A stretch of 64,000 nt of DNA from positions 109,501-173,500 of the forward strand of contig OZ025707.1 of NCBI GenBank assembly GCA_964019335.1, in the 5' to 3' direction. Every line of letters begins with the position of its first letter. Positions within the stretch are counted from its first letter, which is position 1. The position numbers and the translations under genes were made by a program. Origin of the DNA: Diplonema japonicum. Its lineage: Eukaryota; Euglenozoa; Diplonemea; Diplonemida; Diplonemidae. The notes below the pieces were generated by a model. It worked only from the letters and a program-made list of their open reading frames with translations. It did not search any database and was not told the origin of the DNA. Shown one piece after another: positions 11,539 to 22,402 of this stretch.

Positions 11539-12565
11539 ATGCCGATTGAACTGTGTCTGGATGCTGCTGACATGGGGGCTGTTAAGACGGGGTTGGTATG
11601 GCACAGGGGGGGGGGGGAAAAGGGGGCGAAAAAAAAAAAAAAAAAAAAAAAATACAGGCTGCGGTGAATGGTTGGCACAACTGCCCGAAGGCGAAGCCCA
11701 AACCTCTCCCGGTCCCCAAGCCCATCCCAAAGCCAGTGCAGTCGGTATGTGGGGTACATAGGGGGGAAAGGAAGCCCCTCAGGCACCGACTGATTTCCGC
11801 GGTTGCATTTCACAGTGCCACATCTAACTACAAAAATGAAAGAAGAAGAAAAAAGACAAAACAAAAAAATAATATACACAAAATCCGACGCAGGGTTTTA
11901 TATTAAAAAGTTATTTCCCCCCCTCACTCCCTCACCCCCTTTACTCACTTACACATCCCCGTCCCACCAAAAATCGTGTACCACTTTTTTTTTTTTTTTC
12001 TTTGGAAAAAAAAAGAAAACGGAACGAATGAAAAAAAAGGGGGGGAGGGGTATTGGGCGGGATGAGGAAGTGCAAGAGGAGGCCGTCGGCAAGAAGGCCG
12101 AACTCAGCGGGGCTCGAAAGCGCCACGTCGAGCCCAAGGGGCTGGGAGGATGAGGAAGTGTTGAAGATTATGCTGTTCAACAAGAGAAGTGGGGGCAGGA
12201 GGGTGGGAGAACCACAACCCCAACCACCACCAGCACCTCGGAGGGCAGGGACCTCTTTACGGTTCAAGGTTCACACAGAAGCATTCCTGCTTGCAGAGGT
12301 AGAGTCAGGGCAGAGAAAATCCATAATACACGCATTCACTACAATCCAAAGGATGTTGGTCAAAACCTACTTTGCAGAGGCCTCCTTCATACGGACCTCG
12401 CGTGAGCTCGAATGTTCCCACCGAACTACAACACAGCTCCGCTCCTTTGTGTCCCACCTTCACCTCATTAATCAAACTAAGCATCTCAGGTCGCGGTACC
12501 AAGCCTGGCGGACTTTTGCCCACCCGCCTCTCCCTCTCCTCACGCTTCTTTCATCCGTCAGGTAA
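11539..12565 (+). CDS. doubtful small multi-exon gene
   Basis: The ATG at 11539 follows an A run, as in neighbouring genes. Exon 1 (11539-11595, MPIELCLDAADMGAVKTGL) ends before GTATGG. Exon 2 (11658-11744), after TACAG, encodes AAVNGWHNCPKAKPKPLPVP and a proline/lysine stretch, and ends before GTATGT. Both are in phase 0. Downstream, one frame of about 12,053-12,565 reads a plausible basic protein that includes AFTTIQRMLVKTYFAEASFI, but its connection to exon 2 is not resolved. I recognise no family. Treat the 3' part as tentative; the whole could also be two unrelated pieces. Confidence 0.3.
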
Positions 12566-12806
12566 AGGATACAGATAGTTTAGTTTTTTTTTTTTCTTCT
12601 TTCTCTTTTATTATTATTATTTACCCACACTGTTATAGTCATTGCTATGACTTCCCCCCCCCTATTTTATTTTCTTTTCCCCACCTTTCTGCGTACTTCT
12701 TTTTATTTCGTTCTCCCTTTTGTCGATACCCTGATCAAAACATTTCTCCAAAAAAAAAAAGAAAAAAAAAAAGGGAAGGAAAAAAAAGGGGAAAAAAAAA
12801 AAAAAA

Positions 12807-15092
12807 ATGCCTCCAAAGAAGAAACAGAAGGCAACGCAGGACAACAGCGACAAACCAACGTACGTAAACCTGGTGGGGCTTGTGAAGGATGGTGGCAGTA
12901 TGCAGCCGGAGATCAGAAATGTGTTGGACCGAGCGGGGGAGGATGGAAACGAAGCGGTGGCAACACTGGTGAACTTTGTAATCGCAAGCAGCGGGCTAAA
13001 AGAGGTGGTGGAAGGGTGGCAAATCGGCCACGACGACACGAAGAACGTCCTGGGCGAGCTCGGGAATAGAGTCCGCGAAAAAGTCAGCGAAAAGTACCCC
13101 CTTGCTTCCCGCGAGAAGAAATGGGAAAAGTTCAAGTACAACTACCAAAACTTCTGGAGACAGCTGATGAAAGCCATCGAGAAAGAAGGCATCCTGTACA
13201 CCTCAGATTTCACCGACCAGCTCATAAAATGGCTCAGCGGTCTCACAACATCCAGCGTCAGGGCATTCCGCCACCACGCGATGGTAGCAATGTACAACAT
13301 GATGACTGCTATGTCAAAGCTAGCAGCGTCTCTTATTGGTTTGAACGCGAAGCTATCCGACAAAGGTAAGAAGAAATCATCGACACGCACTGAGGCAGAG
13401 GTGGGCCGCAAGCTGTCCCGCATGAAAACGCTTCTCGAAACCTCATACGACATCACCTGCCTGTCACGTCACAAGGACATAGTCCCCGAGCTCCGCTCCC
13501 TCTCCATAATGTATCAGCATGAATGGACCGTTGCGTACCCAGAACTGTTTGTGTCTGATGACTACACGAAGGTGCTAGGGTGGGCTCTGCACTACAAGGA
13601 CGATGACATGCGGTTCAACGCGTTGAAATGCCTGCAGGACATCTTCAGCAGGAAGGAGTCCTTCCCAAAGATGACCTCGTGGCTCAACAAGTTCATCAAC
13701 AGAATCGTGGAGATGACCCTCGATCTCGCGACGTCTGTCTCCATCCAAGCCCTGTCCCTGGCTGCAACTCTCATCACGTTGGAGACGGAACACAACAAGG
13801 AGATCTTCTCTGACAGCATTCACGATGGTTTTGTCGAGTTTATCTATGATGAGAAGGCTAGTATTCGACAGGCAGCCGCGCCCATCTTCCACCTCGTTAT
13901 GAGCAGACGAGCAGCCGCAACACAGCCCGGGAAGAAATCCAAGAAGGCCTCGCAGGCAGCGGGGTCTAAAGAATACCTCGAAACCATTGTGAACTGGATG
14001 GAGGGCAAGGAGGTGGAGCTCGTCCCCGCGTGCATTGTGGAAGGCCTCACAAATGTCGAAGCTTATTCCACGCAGTTTAAAACCCCTGTTTTTGCCGATT
14101 TCAAGGTTCTCATGGACATCGCGGAGTCGGAGGAGTCCGAGGACGAGACAGTCCATGCCGCGCTCCGTTTGCTGCTAGCTATTGCACGCAAGGCGCATGG
14201 CAAGCTGGACCTGACCTTCCCCTCCACGCATGACAAGATCCTGACCATCCCGAAGTCGAAACGGACGAAACTGGACAAAGCGTGGACGGCTCCAAACGAC
14301 TCGATCCTTTCGTCTCTTAACGAGTCCCTTCCGACATTCCTCCCTGCTGCCTTGGTGCGTCTTCAGACGGATGAAACATCAGTTGAGATACTCACTCAGA
14401 TCATTCATGTAGTCGACCCTGCTGTGTGGTCGACAGGCGGAGAAGAACTGGAGAAAAGTTTCGACGAGCTTCTCGCCATCTGCGAGAAGCTGTTCCTGAC
14501 ACGGATCAGGGAGGAGACGGTGGACAGCATCGCCATTGCATGGAGGCAGCTCACCGCTATGAACCACCCTCTTAAAGAAAAGGCACACACATCGCTGGTA
14601 AGCATCGCGGCGAAGCTGGCGAAGAAACCCAAAGGCAGTGGTTCAAAAGCGTCCGCAAAACACTCTTGGATGCGCATTGCCGCGGCACTGGAGGCAAACC
14701 TCGACCTCGTTGACCATGTGTGGAGCAGACTGCTGGATGCACTGGCAGACCCGGACACCGCCATGTCAGAACACAGCCCTGAGGTCATCGCAGCGGCAGT
14801 GGCGGGGCTACTGATCCGCACCCACAAGTTTCACAAAAAAGATGACGAATCCATTAACTTGGCAGAGGACTTGCAGGCTGTAGAGGCAGGGTTGTTGAAC
14901 ATGCTTGACTTGGAGTCTGAGGTATTCTCCCCCCCCACTTAAAAAAACCCACCCCAAACAACAAGGTCCCCCTTGCCACGCAAGCCTTTGCCTTCCGAGG
15001 TCTGACTAACGTCTGGGCGGTTGGGTGCGGGCTGGACATCCTGCCCCAGCCGACCATACAGAAGCAGAATGAGTTCATCACGGCGTATGTGT

Positions 15093-15129
<37 letters not shown>

Positions 15130-17729
15130 TTTTCTTATTTTTTTTTTTTTTTTTATAGATTCGACAAACTCGTCCCCAATTTCCACCCGAAAGTAACACG
15201 CACGGTGGCACACAACATCGCTGTTGAGGTCTGTCCGCGAAACGGAAAGAAAAAAAAAAAAAAAAAATAACTATTTATTCCGGGGCAGTAAAGTAGGGTT
15301 TATTTCCCCGAGACAGATTGTGGCTCCCGAGGACATAATTTTTACCTCGCTTCGCTCGGTAAAAATTGGTTCCGAGGGGCCAGGACAATCTGTCGAGGGA
15401 AAAGGTAAACCCTACTTTACCCCGGAATACGGCGTTTTATTTACAGTTTATTTTCCCGAGGCCTAAATTCTCAAAGAGCGGGACGTGGACTCCGGAATAC
15501 GCTGGACTATCACGCTTGTTTGTAGAATGAAAAAATAAAAATGGCAAAAGAAAAGAAAAAAAGGGGTGGAGTGGGTACTATCTACTCCTGGCGTGTGCGG
15601 ATGTTGATATTGATGTTGACGTCCTGTCAAAAGTCCTGCCATGTGTTGCACACTGCTTGTGCTCTGTTCCACGTACATTGCTGGCATGCTTGTGTTTCTC
15701 CATCCAAAATGTGATTGCATCATGGAGATAGATGCGCCGTTTTCAGCAGCAGCTGTGGCCGCAGAACGTCGGAAAGTGTGTGACGTAAACTTGGATATCT
15801 CATTGGCGGGCTTTCCGATGACGGATGCCACATCGTACCCCAGTTTGTATACCTTGTTTTTGCCAATGGGCGTTCCTCTCTCCGAAAGGAACAGACGCTT
15901 GGTCTCTTTCTTAGGTCGTAGCAACAAGTACTGGTCCATTGCTGATGCATAAATGCCAGTGTGCCCACCCGTCTTTGAACGTGCTGCAGTGCAGATAAAC
16001 CTCCCATCAACTTGATTCTTAACAATGTCGCTGATTTCCATCGACACCAAGCTTCGCAAGCTCTCATGCCCCCGCTAAACAGGCAAGCACGTGACGCTCT
16101 TCGTTACGGTCCCAGGACTTTAACGAAGACGTCAAGCGAGGCCAAGCTTGTAGTTTGCAGTTGTACTTGGCTTTGAAGGTTGCGTTCAATTTGGAGTAAA
16201 GACACCAGAGGCTCGATGCCTTGAGCCCGGCTTCCCTCCTGCTTTGGGAGTAGGTCACGATATCTTGCTCACGCGGCTTCCCTCCTGCTTTGGGAGTAGG
16301 TCACGATATCTTGCTCACGCGGCTTCCCTGCTATGTTCTCTGACTCGAGCATCGCAGTCCACGCTTTTTCATAGGAAGGGTTCTTATATGTGTTTGACTC
16401 ATAGATCTCTTCCATGCGCTTGACCTTCTTGCTTTTTGGCATCTTTGATAAAAAAAAAAGAGCTGGAAAAGAATTATGTTAGTTTATTTCCCCGCCCTGT
16501 TAAATTTGGCTTAAAAGTTTATTTGCCCGGGGGGGGGGGGGGGGGGGGGAACCCCTACTTTACGTTCCCCGCTCTTTGAGAATTTAGGCCGAGGGAAATA
16601 AACTGTGAAATGAAAAAAAAAAAAAAAAAAAAAAAACCCACAGAGAGAAATGCTGAGCCACGTGATGTGCGTCATCAAAATGCTGATGCTGGAGTACATT
16701 GACAGCAAGTGGGCCGCGACGGTGCTTGTGAAATGGCCCAATCTTCCGGCGAAGGCGCAGGAGGAGGTGAAGAAACTGCATAAGAGCTACGGGAAGACGG
16801 TATACCTCTTGGAGGAGAAGGCGATTATGTTTGCAAACCATCAGTACTACGAGGTAGGCGAGGAGGATGTGGAGGCGGCGGAGGGGGTCATCAAGAGTAT
16901 CTGCGTGAAGCTCGCGCAGCAAAACGGCGTGGGGAAGGGAGAGGAAACTGAGGGCGCGACAAAACTGTTACAACTCCTCGAGAAGCACGCATCAGAAAAC
17001 ACAAAAAACTGTTTCGTCCTCCACGCCGCGATCCCTTTCGTGAGGTACATGAAGAAACCCGACGCGAAAAAAATGCTGGTGGTTATGCAAAGCCGCGGGT
17101 ACGACCCGAACAGCACCTCAATCACATCTTTCATTACCGCGTTGAAAAGACGCGCTGGGGAAAAAATCCAAGAGGAACATACAAACAACGAAACCGCTAA
17201 AACCGCTAAAACCGACGATGCATCGCTGATCAAAGCATCGAGGAGCACAACAGGAACGGTGCCTAGGACGAAAACAAGTGTTTCATCCCAGCGAAAACGG
17301 TTGCTATATGATGATGACGACGATGAATCGGCAGTGGGAACGCCAACCCCGAAGCATAAGAAACAGAAGAAGAAACAGGCGGAACAGAAATCTGACCTCG
17401 CACCGTCGAGTCTTGACTTTTCCATGAATTTTGACGGCCCCGACAACACTCCGAACAAGGAAGCTGATACTTACTCCATGACATTCTCTTCCTTGGAGGC
17501 CTCGTCACAAGGGTCCCGTGTAGGGTCTTCCAGTGTTGTAGGTAAGTTGCGTAGCTCAGTAAACACCGTGACGTCGGAGGTCTTCCCAGCGAGTACGGAA
17601 AACGACACTGAGAATGTTTTTGTCGCGTCAGAAAGCGATGAAGATGATGATGATGATGAAGATGAAGAAATGTCGCCTGTGAACCGGCGTAGGATTTCCA
17701 CAGTTCGCAAGCCTCTTAGACAGGGGTAG
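12807..17729 (+). CDS. SCC3: cohesin subunit SCC3/STAG
   Basis: Exons 12807-14921, 14966-15084, 15159-15228 and 16644-17729 splice in phase to 1129 aa, within the usual STAG range. The STAG domain lies near the N-terminus: KFKYNYQNFWRQLMKAI, then LSGLTTSSVRAFRHHAMVA, then HEWTVAYPELFVSDDYTKVL and LGWALHYKDDDMRFNALKCL. HEAT-like helices follow, and the C-terminal tail is acidic and serine-rich with DDDDDE clusters. The protein binds the RAD21 kleisin and loads or holds cohesin on chromatin. Intron 1 (14922-14965) is only 44 nt. Intron 2 (15085-15158) starts GTATGT and is nearly all T. Intron 3 (15229-16643) is 1415 nt and contains the palindrome and the tyrosine-recombinase element. The start ATG follows an A run. 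Confidence 0.9.
15277..15428. repeat. 152-bp near-perfect palindrome in a STAG intron
   Basis: The arms run from ATTCCGGGGCAGTAAAGTAG at the left to its near-exact reverse complement ending CCCCGGAAT at the right. The apex is near 15350, where TTTTTACC and GGTAAAAA pair around a CG-rich loop. It lies immediately left of the inverted terminus of the recombinase element. Confidence 0.85.
15463..16442 (-). pseudogene. decayed tyrosine recombinase
   Basis: Reading the minus strand from an ATG at 16442, MPKSKKVKRMEEIYESNTYK opens a lysine-rich start. It is followed by a SAM-like core-binding region (SSLWCLYSKLNATFKAKYNC) and a catalytic domain. The catalytic set is visible: an arginine in HESLRSLVSMEISDI, HTFRR (H-x-x-R), FGWRN, and the candidate tyrosine in MPAMYVE. 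Two lesions break the frame. One is a 46-bp tandem duplication at 16228-16319. The other is a one-base length change in a G run near 16075, between LACLAG and HESLRS. Either could be a sequencing error, but together they suggest a dead copy. Confidence 0.75.
16228..16319. repeat. 46-bp direct tandem duplication
   Basis: Two consecutive copies of a 46-bp unit beginning CGGCTTCCCTCCTGCTTTGG, followed by a third partial start at 16320. It lies inside the recombinase gene and, not being a multiple of three, breaks its frame. Confidence 0.9.
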
Positions 17730-18213
17730 ATTTGTTTTTTTTTTTTTTTTTTCTTCTTTCTTTTTTTTTCTTTTTTTTTTTCTCACCCCTCCTGCGGTTT
17801 TAATCGCTGGGGGGGCGGGGGGGGGGGGATCTGAAATTTTTAGATTTTTTTTTTAGAATTTCTCTTTTTTTTTAAAACCCCCCCCCTTCCCTAAACAAAT
17901 GTGTGGTGCACAGTTTTCTTCTTTTTTTTGTATGCATGAAAGTCTCTTTTGGGACCAAGGGCGGGGGGGGGGGGGGTCCTTTTCCCCCCTTTTTATTTTC
18001 CATTCACATTCTTAGATTTTACCGTTATCCTATATTTCTTCTTTTTTTTTTCTTTTTTTTTTTTACCTCCCCATCTTTTTTTTTTCTTCCCTTTTTCTTT
18101 TCTTTCTTGAAAGTTTTTTTTTTTCACGCCGTACGCACGACCCGCTTTGTAAGAAAAAGTAATTTTCTTTTTCTCCCGGTCTTTTTTTTTGGGGGGGGGG
18201 GGGGCGTGGATCG
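17730..18213. repeat. low-complexity gap
   Basis: Dominated by T runs and G runs downstream of the STAG stop. I see no gene, only a candidate splice-like AG among polypyrimidine tracts. Confidence 0.6.
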
Positions 18214-18567
18214 CATAGATGATGACAGATGCTCACAACAGGTTCATCCCGTTCTGAGCCTTGCTTGCTTAGATGAGACACAGGGCTTTATTCATTTTCA
18301 CTCCTGACAACAACCTTTCTTTTTTGAGGTTCCTATTTTGCTCTGCATGATGATCACGAAACCAGAATAAGAGTAGTGGTGCATAGTGCGTGTCCCTCTT
18401 CTTGAGGGATGCACACAAAGACGCATAAACGGTTTTCCTCCTAAAACTAAAAACACTGACCCTCATCTCCCCTTTGAAAGCCAAATGATGCAGATATAAA
18501 AACTCAAGTATTTCATTTATTCGATTCTGTTGATGAGATCAAATTTTTTAACCTCACAAAAGACTGA
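18214..18567. repeat. dispersed repeat family 1, copy C
   Basis: Both modules are present, with small deletions relative to copies A and B (for example a shorter C run in the second module). The hairpin core is unchanged. Confidence 0.85.
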
Positions 18568-18605
18568 TTTTTCTTTTTTTTTTTCTTTTGCCTGATGAGG
18601 ACAGC

Positions 18606-18735
18606 ACCTGGGGGAGTTGCGAGATATGTCCGAACCTGAGAGATGCCTAGTACTGACTATACCCCCTCCCCTTCTTCTAGGGGCCCCTGCGGCTCTCACA
18701 CGGAGTTTGCATGTGACATATGTCCCCCCACCCTC
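18606..18735 (+). other. exon-like fragment related to the segment at 4082
   Basis: After a T-rich stretch ending ACAG, the sequence CACCTGGGGGAGTTGCGAG resembles those at 4082 and 19199. In the same frame it reads HLGELRDMSEPERCLVL. This could be a duplicated exon carried with family 1 repeats, or DNA similarity without coding meaning. Confidence 0.3.
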
Positions 18736-19092
18736 CTCATGGATGATGATAGATGCTTTCACAACAGGTTCATCCCGTTCTGAGCCTTGCTTGCTTAGAT
18801 GAGACACAGGGCTTTATTCATTTTCACTCCTGACACACTTCCCACACTTCCTTTTTTTGGATTTCTATTTTTGTATGATGATCACGAAACCAGAATAAGA
18901 GTAGTGGTGCATAGTGCGTGTCCCTCTTCTTGAGGGATGCACACAAAGACGCATAAACGGTTTTCCTCCTAAAACTAAACACTGACCCTCATCTCCCCTT
19001 TGAAAGCCAAATGATGCAGATATAAAAACTCAAGTATTTCATTTATTCGATTCTGTTGATGAGATCAAAATTTTTAACCTCACAAAAGACTG
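18736..19092. repeat. dispersed repeat family 1, copy D
   Basis: Both modules are present. The junction between them is rearranged (extra CACTTCCCACACTTCC). The rest matches copy C. Confidence 0.85.
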
Positions 19093-19119
19093 ATTTTCTC
19101 TTTTTTTTTTTTTTTTTTC

Positions 19120-19330
19120 GTGGTTGGGAACGGTACTCTCCGACTTACTAGGACGCTAGTAGGAACCATTGAAGGGTGCCTCTTGCCTGATGAGGACGGC
19201 ACCTGGAGGAGTTGCAAGATGAGTCCGAAGCTGAGGGATACCTGGTACTGCCACGAAAGTTCGGTCCGGGAGGGCCTTATTCCCTGTGCAGCTCTTACGC
19301 AGAGCAAAAATGATGTCCCTTCACTGCATG
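19120..19330 (+). other. unique stretch with exon-like fragment
   Basis: From 19199 the sequence is similar to 4082 and 18606. It reads HLEELQDESEAEGYLVLPRK and continues to a stop near 19306. It lies between copies D and E of family 1. No family is recognised. Confidence 0.3.
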
Positions 19331-19337
19331 CCAATTT

Positions 19338-19371
<34 letters not shown>

Positions 19372-19397
19372 AATCCCGCCTCTAATACCCCCCCCTC

Positions 19398-19498
19398 CTC
19401 ATGGATGATGATAGATGCTTTCACAACAGGTTCATCCCGTTCTGAGCCTTGCTTGCTTAGATGAGACACAGGGCTTTATTCATTTTCACTCCTGACAC
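19398..19498. repeat. dispersed repeat family 1, copy E (first module only)
   Basis: Matches the first 100 bp of the family and stops at the module junction, CACTCCTGACA. This supports a two-module structure. Confidence 0.8.
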
Positions 19499-19569
19499 GA
19501 TGGGACGTTTTTAAAAAGATTTTTTTTTATACCTCACAACAAAAAAAAAAAAGAGAGGGGGGAAAAAAA

Positions 19570-21351
19570 ATGATGAACGGGGGCACGTCGTCAGGGTGCT
19601 CCGTAGATGGGGAGATCACGTTGGTTGAACCGAACAGTTTGAACCTGGGAAGTGTAGACTGGCAGGCGTTGGAGATGAAGTTCAACGAGTTAAATGCCCT
19701 GCGCAACGCACCGCGAAGCGGTCTGAACGCATGCCGAGCACGAAAACAACAAAAAGAAAAGGTCGCATCAGCCATCGAGTCCCTACTGGAAATGGCACAA
19801 GCCGCGTGCCGGCGACTATTAGTGGAAGGCAACGCGAAGGAAGCGGTGGAAGGCGGTCTCAAAACACTAAAACTCAAAGAAGCGTATTACTCAACAGGCT
19901 CGCTGCAGCTCATCCCTGCATACTTCCACCTCGCACGGACAAACCAATACATGGATAAGTTCAAAGCCGCAGAAGAATTCCTCTCCCTAGCACAATGGAC
20001 TATTCTCCGCCACCCTGAATGCGACGTTGCCCTAAAGGCAGAACTGCACCAGACATACGGCCTTCTATATGCATCAGACGGCCGTCTTGACATAGCTTTG
20101 AAGCAACTTGCTCAGGCAACGTATTACCTGACCGAGCTTAACGGTGCGGAGCATGTATTGACCTCGTTCGGTTTTTTCGATCTTGGGAACGTCTTCGCGG
20201 CGAAGGCCAACATGGACTGCGCCATGTCTTTTTACGATAGGGTAAAGGATATATGGTACAAGCATCTCACTGAATGTTTTCAATGCCAGCCTTTTGACGT
20301 TAAAGCCAGACCTGTACAGCTTCTTTCCCCGGAGCAGCTTGGCGAGGAAAATCTTCAGGACGCGCTTAAAATGCTGAAGGGGATCGTTGGCCTGCAGACT
20401 GAACGCTTCACGCAGGTACATCCTTGCACGGGGAAGGCCGACCTTGTCCTAGGACTATTCAACGTGTGGATAGCCGACAACAGCGAAGCCCAAGAGTGCC
20501 TTGGCCGTGCGTTGGAAATTCACAAAAGAGTTTACGGTGTCAGCCACCCGACGGTGAACGCAATTAAATGTTACATGAGCCAGTTTAAATACCCTATCCC
20601 CGAGCACACAGACCACTATCTCAACCCCAAAACCGCAAACGAGGCAAGCGAAGCAGAGAAGGCCGCGGCAGCACTTAAAATACAGGCGCTTCACCGCGGC
20701 AGGAACGTGCGGAAAAAGATCAAAGAAACCAAAAAGGAAACAGGGGAAGAGCCCAAAATCGACCTCCAGCCCATGACCGAGGACGGTGCCGCCACGCGGA
20801 TTCAAGCCCTGCAACGAGGGAGACAGGCACGGAAGAAGACAGTAAAAGGTATTAAGAAGAAGGAAAAAAAAAAAAAAAAAATCTCACGAACAGTTCCCAC
20901 CGAAGAAAAAAGCAAACCAACCGCTTTGGCCAATGGGAAGGTGCAGTGGTCCGAGGACGAGGCAGCAACGAAGATACAGGCCTTGCAAAGAGGGCGGCAG
21001 ACAAGGAAGAAAAAGGTTGAAAAACCAGAGGAAACAGCGCCGGCGGAAGAAACAGCAAAAGAGAATAAAGATGCCGAGCCTGTGGAAGAAGACAAAGCCC
21101 CGGAAGAAGAGGCACCACCTCCACAAGATGCCCCACAAGCAGAAGAAGAAGGGGAAACCAACCCCCCCAACGAAACACCGGCAGAAGAAGAGGGGGAAGC
21201 CAAGGCTCCTTCCGAAACGCCAGCAGAAGAAGAAGGGGAAACCAACCCCCCAAACGAAACACCGGCAGAAGAAGAGGGAAAACCTGCAGACACCACACTG
21301 AACGAACCACCACCAGAAGAAGCCCCGATCCCAGAAGAGGCAGCCTCATGA
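19570..21351 (+). CDS. ZMYND12/TAX-1-like TPR protein with IQ motifs
   Basis: 593 aa from an ATG that follows an A run (ATGATG). Residues of about 60-330 form TPR helices matching the ZMYND12 pattern: LQLIPAYFHLARTNQYMDKF, AEEFLSLAQWTILRHPECDV and LTSFGFFDLGNVFAAKANMD. ZMYND12 (TAX-1 in trypanosomes) works with TTC29 in the axoneme near inner dynein arms. The N-terminal MYND zinc finger of the animal protein is missing. Instead the C-terminus has three IQ motifs, at about residues 366, 405 and 464 (for example ATKIQALQRGRQTRKKK), likely to bind calmodulin or a related light chain. An acidic tail with repeated TPAEEEGE blocks follows. A lysine run at about 20,860-20,880 might mark a small unspliced intron. 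Confidence 0.8.
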   Translation: MMNGGTSSGCSVDGEITLVEPNSLNLGSVDWQALEMKFNELNALRNAPRSGLNACRARKQQKEKVASAIESLLEMAQAACRRLLVEGNAKEAVEGGLKTLKLKEAYYSTGSLQLIPAYFHLARTNQYMDKFKAAEEFLSLAQWTILRHPECDVALKAELHQTYGLLYASDGRLDIALKQLAQATYYLTELNGAEHVLTSFGFFDLGNVFAAKANMDCAMSFYDRVKDIWYKHLTECFQCQPFDVKARPVQLLSPEQLGEENLQDALKMLKGIVGLQTERFTQVHPCTGKADLVLGLFNVWIADNSEAQECLGRALEIHKRVYGVSHPTVNAIKCYMSQFKYPIPEHTDHYLNPKTANEASEAEKAAAALKIQALHRGRNVRKKIKETKKETGEEPKIDLQPMTEDGAATRIQALQRGRQARKKTVKGIKKKEKKKKKISRTVPTEEKSKPTALANGKVQWSEDEAATKIQALQRGRQTRKKKVEKPEETAPAEETAKENKDAEPVEEDKAPEEEAPPPQDAPQAEEEGETNPPNETPAEEEGEAKAPSETPAEEEGETNPPNETPAEEEGKPADTTLNEPPPEEAPIPEEAAS

Positions 21352-21355
21352 GGGG

Positions 21356-21389
<34 letters not shown>

Positions 21390-21496
21390 CCTTCCCCCCA
21401 TGTGAATACCGGCAAAAAAAAAATTTTTTTTTTTGTCTTCGCTCACTTTGTGCAAAAAAGTTTTTTTTTTTTTTTTAGAAGAAGGGGGGGCACGGG

Positions 21497-22040
21497 ATGT
21501 CGAAACCGCTTCAAGAGCCGGATCTGACTGAAAGAGAGAAGAAGCTAGAAGAGGTTGCCCCCCGTTTGGGGAAGGCATGGCCGTGGATAATCATGGCGGT
21601 GAATTTATATCTGGGTGCGGGGTGTATAGGGGCTTTCGTGGTGTTGATAGTATTTGCGGCAGATGCACAACCTTCTTTCGCAGATGACCTAGATATTCCA
21701 CCTTATCTGTGGGCTGTGAATGGGATTCTCTTCTGTGCGTGTGCACTAGGAGCACTCGCGGGGCTCGGTCTCTTTATTGCTGAAGACAAGGTGGCCGCCG
21801 CTCTGCTCCGTCTGCAAGCGGTCAACATGTTCCTCTCCTTCGTGATCGTCGTGCTCACAATAGTAGCTGCTGCGGTCTACTCCGTCTCTGATTTTGCCAG
21901 TAAGCACACCTGGACTATTCCTTGCTTCATTGTGTATTCTCTTTATACTTGTGTTGAATACACTCTCTGGGGTGTGGTCTCGCACCAGGCCTTTAAGCTG
22001 ATCGTGATTTTTGCCCCTTTTAGTCAGGCCGAGGTATGGG

Positions 22041-22072
<32 letters not shown>

Positions 22073-22331
22073 AGGAGACACATATAAACCTCGAACCTTG
22101 ACATTCTTTTTTTTTTTTTTCTTCTTTTTTCCGTTGTGGACCAAAAAAAAAAGTCCACTTTTTTGTTTTTCTCAAGAGAAAAAAGGAGATTTTTTTTTGG
22201 CGAAAAAAAAAAAAAAAAAAAAAAAAAAATCAGTTTCGGTATTTTGTTTTCTTTTTTTTTTCCAGGCGTCCTGCCACATACCGCAGGTACCCTTAAATGT
22301 CTCTTTTTTCTTTTTTTTTTTTTTCCTTTGA
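21497..22331 (+). CDS. four-helix integral membrane protein
   Basis: Exon 1 (21497-22033) encodes a charged N-terminus and four hydrophobic segments, for example WIIMAVNLYLGAGCIGAFVV, AVNGILFCACALGALAGLGL, FLSFVIVVLTIVAAAVYSV and FIVYSLYTCVEYTLWGVVS. It ends SQAE before GTATGG. An intron with long A and T runs (22034-22265) ends TTTTCCAG, and a short last exon begins ASCHIPQ and reaches a stop at 22331, giving 200 aa. The layout is MARVEL- or tetraspan-like, but I cannot name the family. The last exon is a model. Confidence 0.6.
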
Positions 22332-22402
22332 AATAACACACATCGTTATTCCTTTATTCTCACGGGGTGGGGGGCGAGAGGGTTTTATTTATTTATTTAT
22401 TT

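Larger units (their letters stand above)
15443..16606 (-). mobile_element. tyrosine-recombinase element with about 40-bp inverted termini
   Basis: The left terminus (15443-15482) and right terminus (16568-16606) are imperfect inverted repeats sharing CTAAATTCTCAAAGAGCGG and its complement. Between them lies one broken tyrosine recombinase gene on the minus strand. The element sits inside STAG intron 3, antisense to the host gene. Cryptons are the compact tyrosine-recombinase elements of eukaryotes, but they normally lack inverted termini, so the class is left open. Confidence 0.7.

Noticed and set aside
16650-17729. A separate gene starting at ATG 16650
   Set aside because: The frame joins in phase to the upstream STAG exons through the 1415-nt intron and completes a normal-length STAG protein.
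18590-18660. Hammerhead-ribozyme-like CTGATGAG...GTCCGAA strings at about 18593 and 19189
   Set aside because: The stem II pairing is suggestive, but position 15.1 is not A, no cleavage triplet with pairing stems I and III could be found, and the same DNA reads as an exon-like frame.
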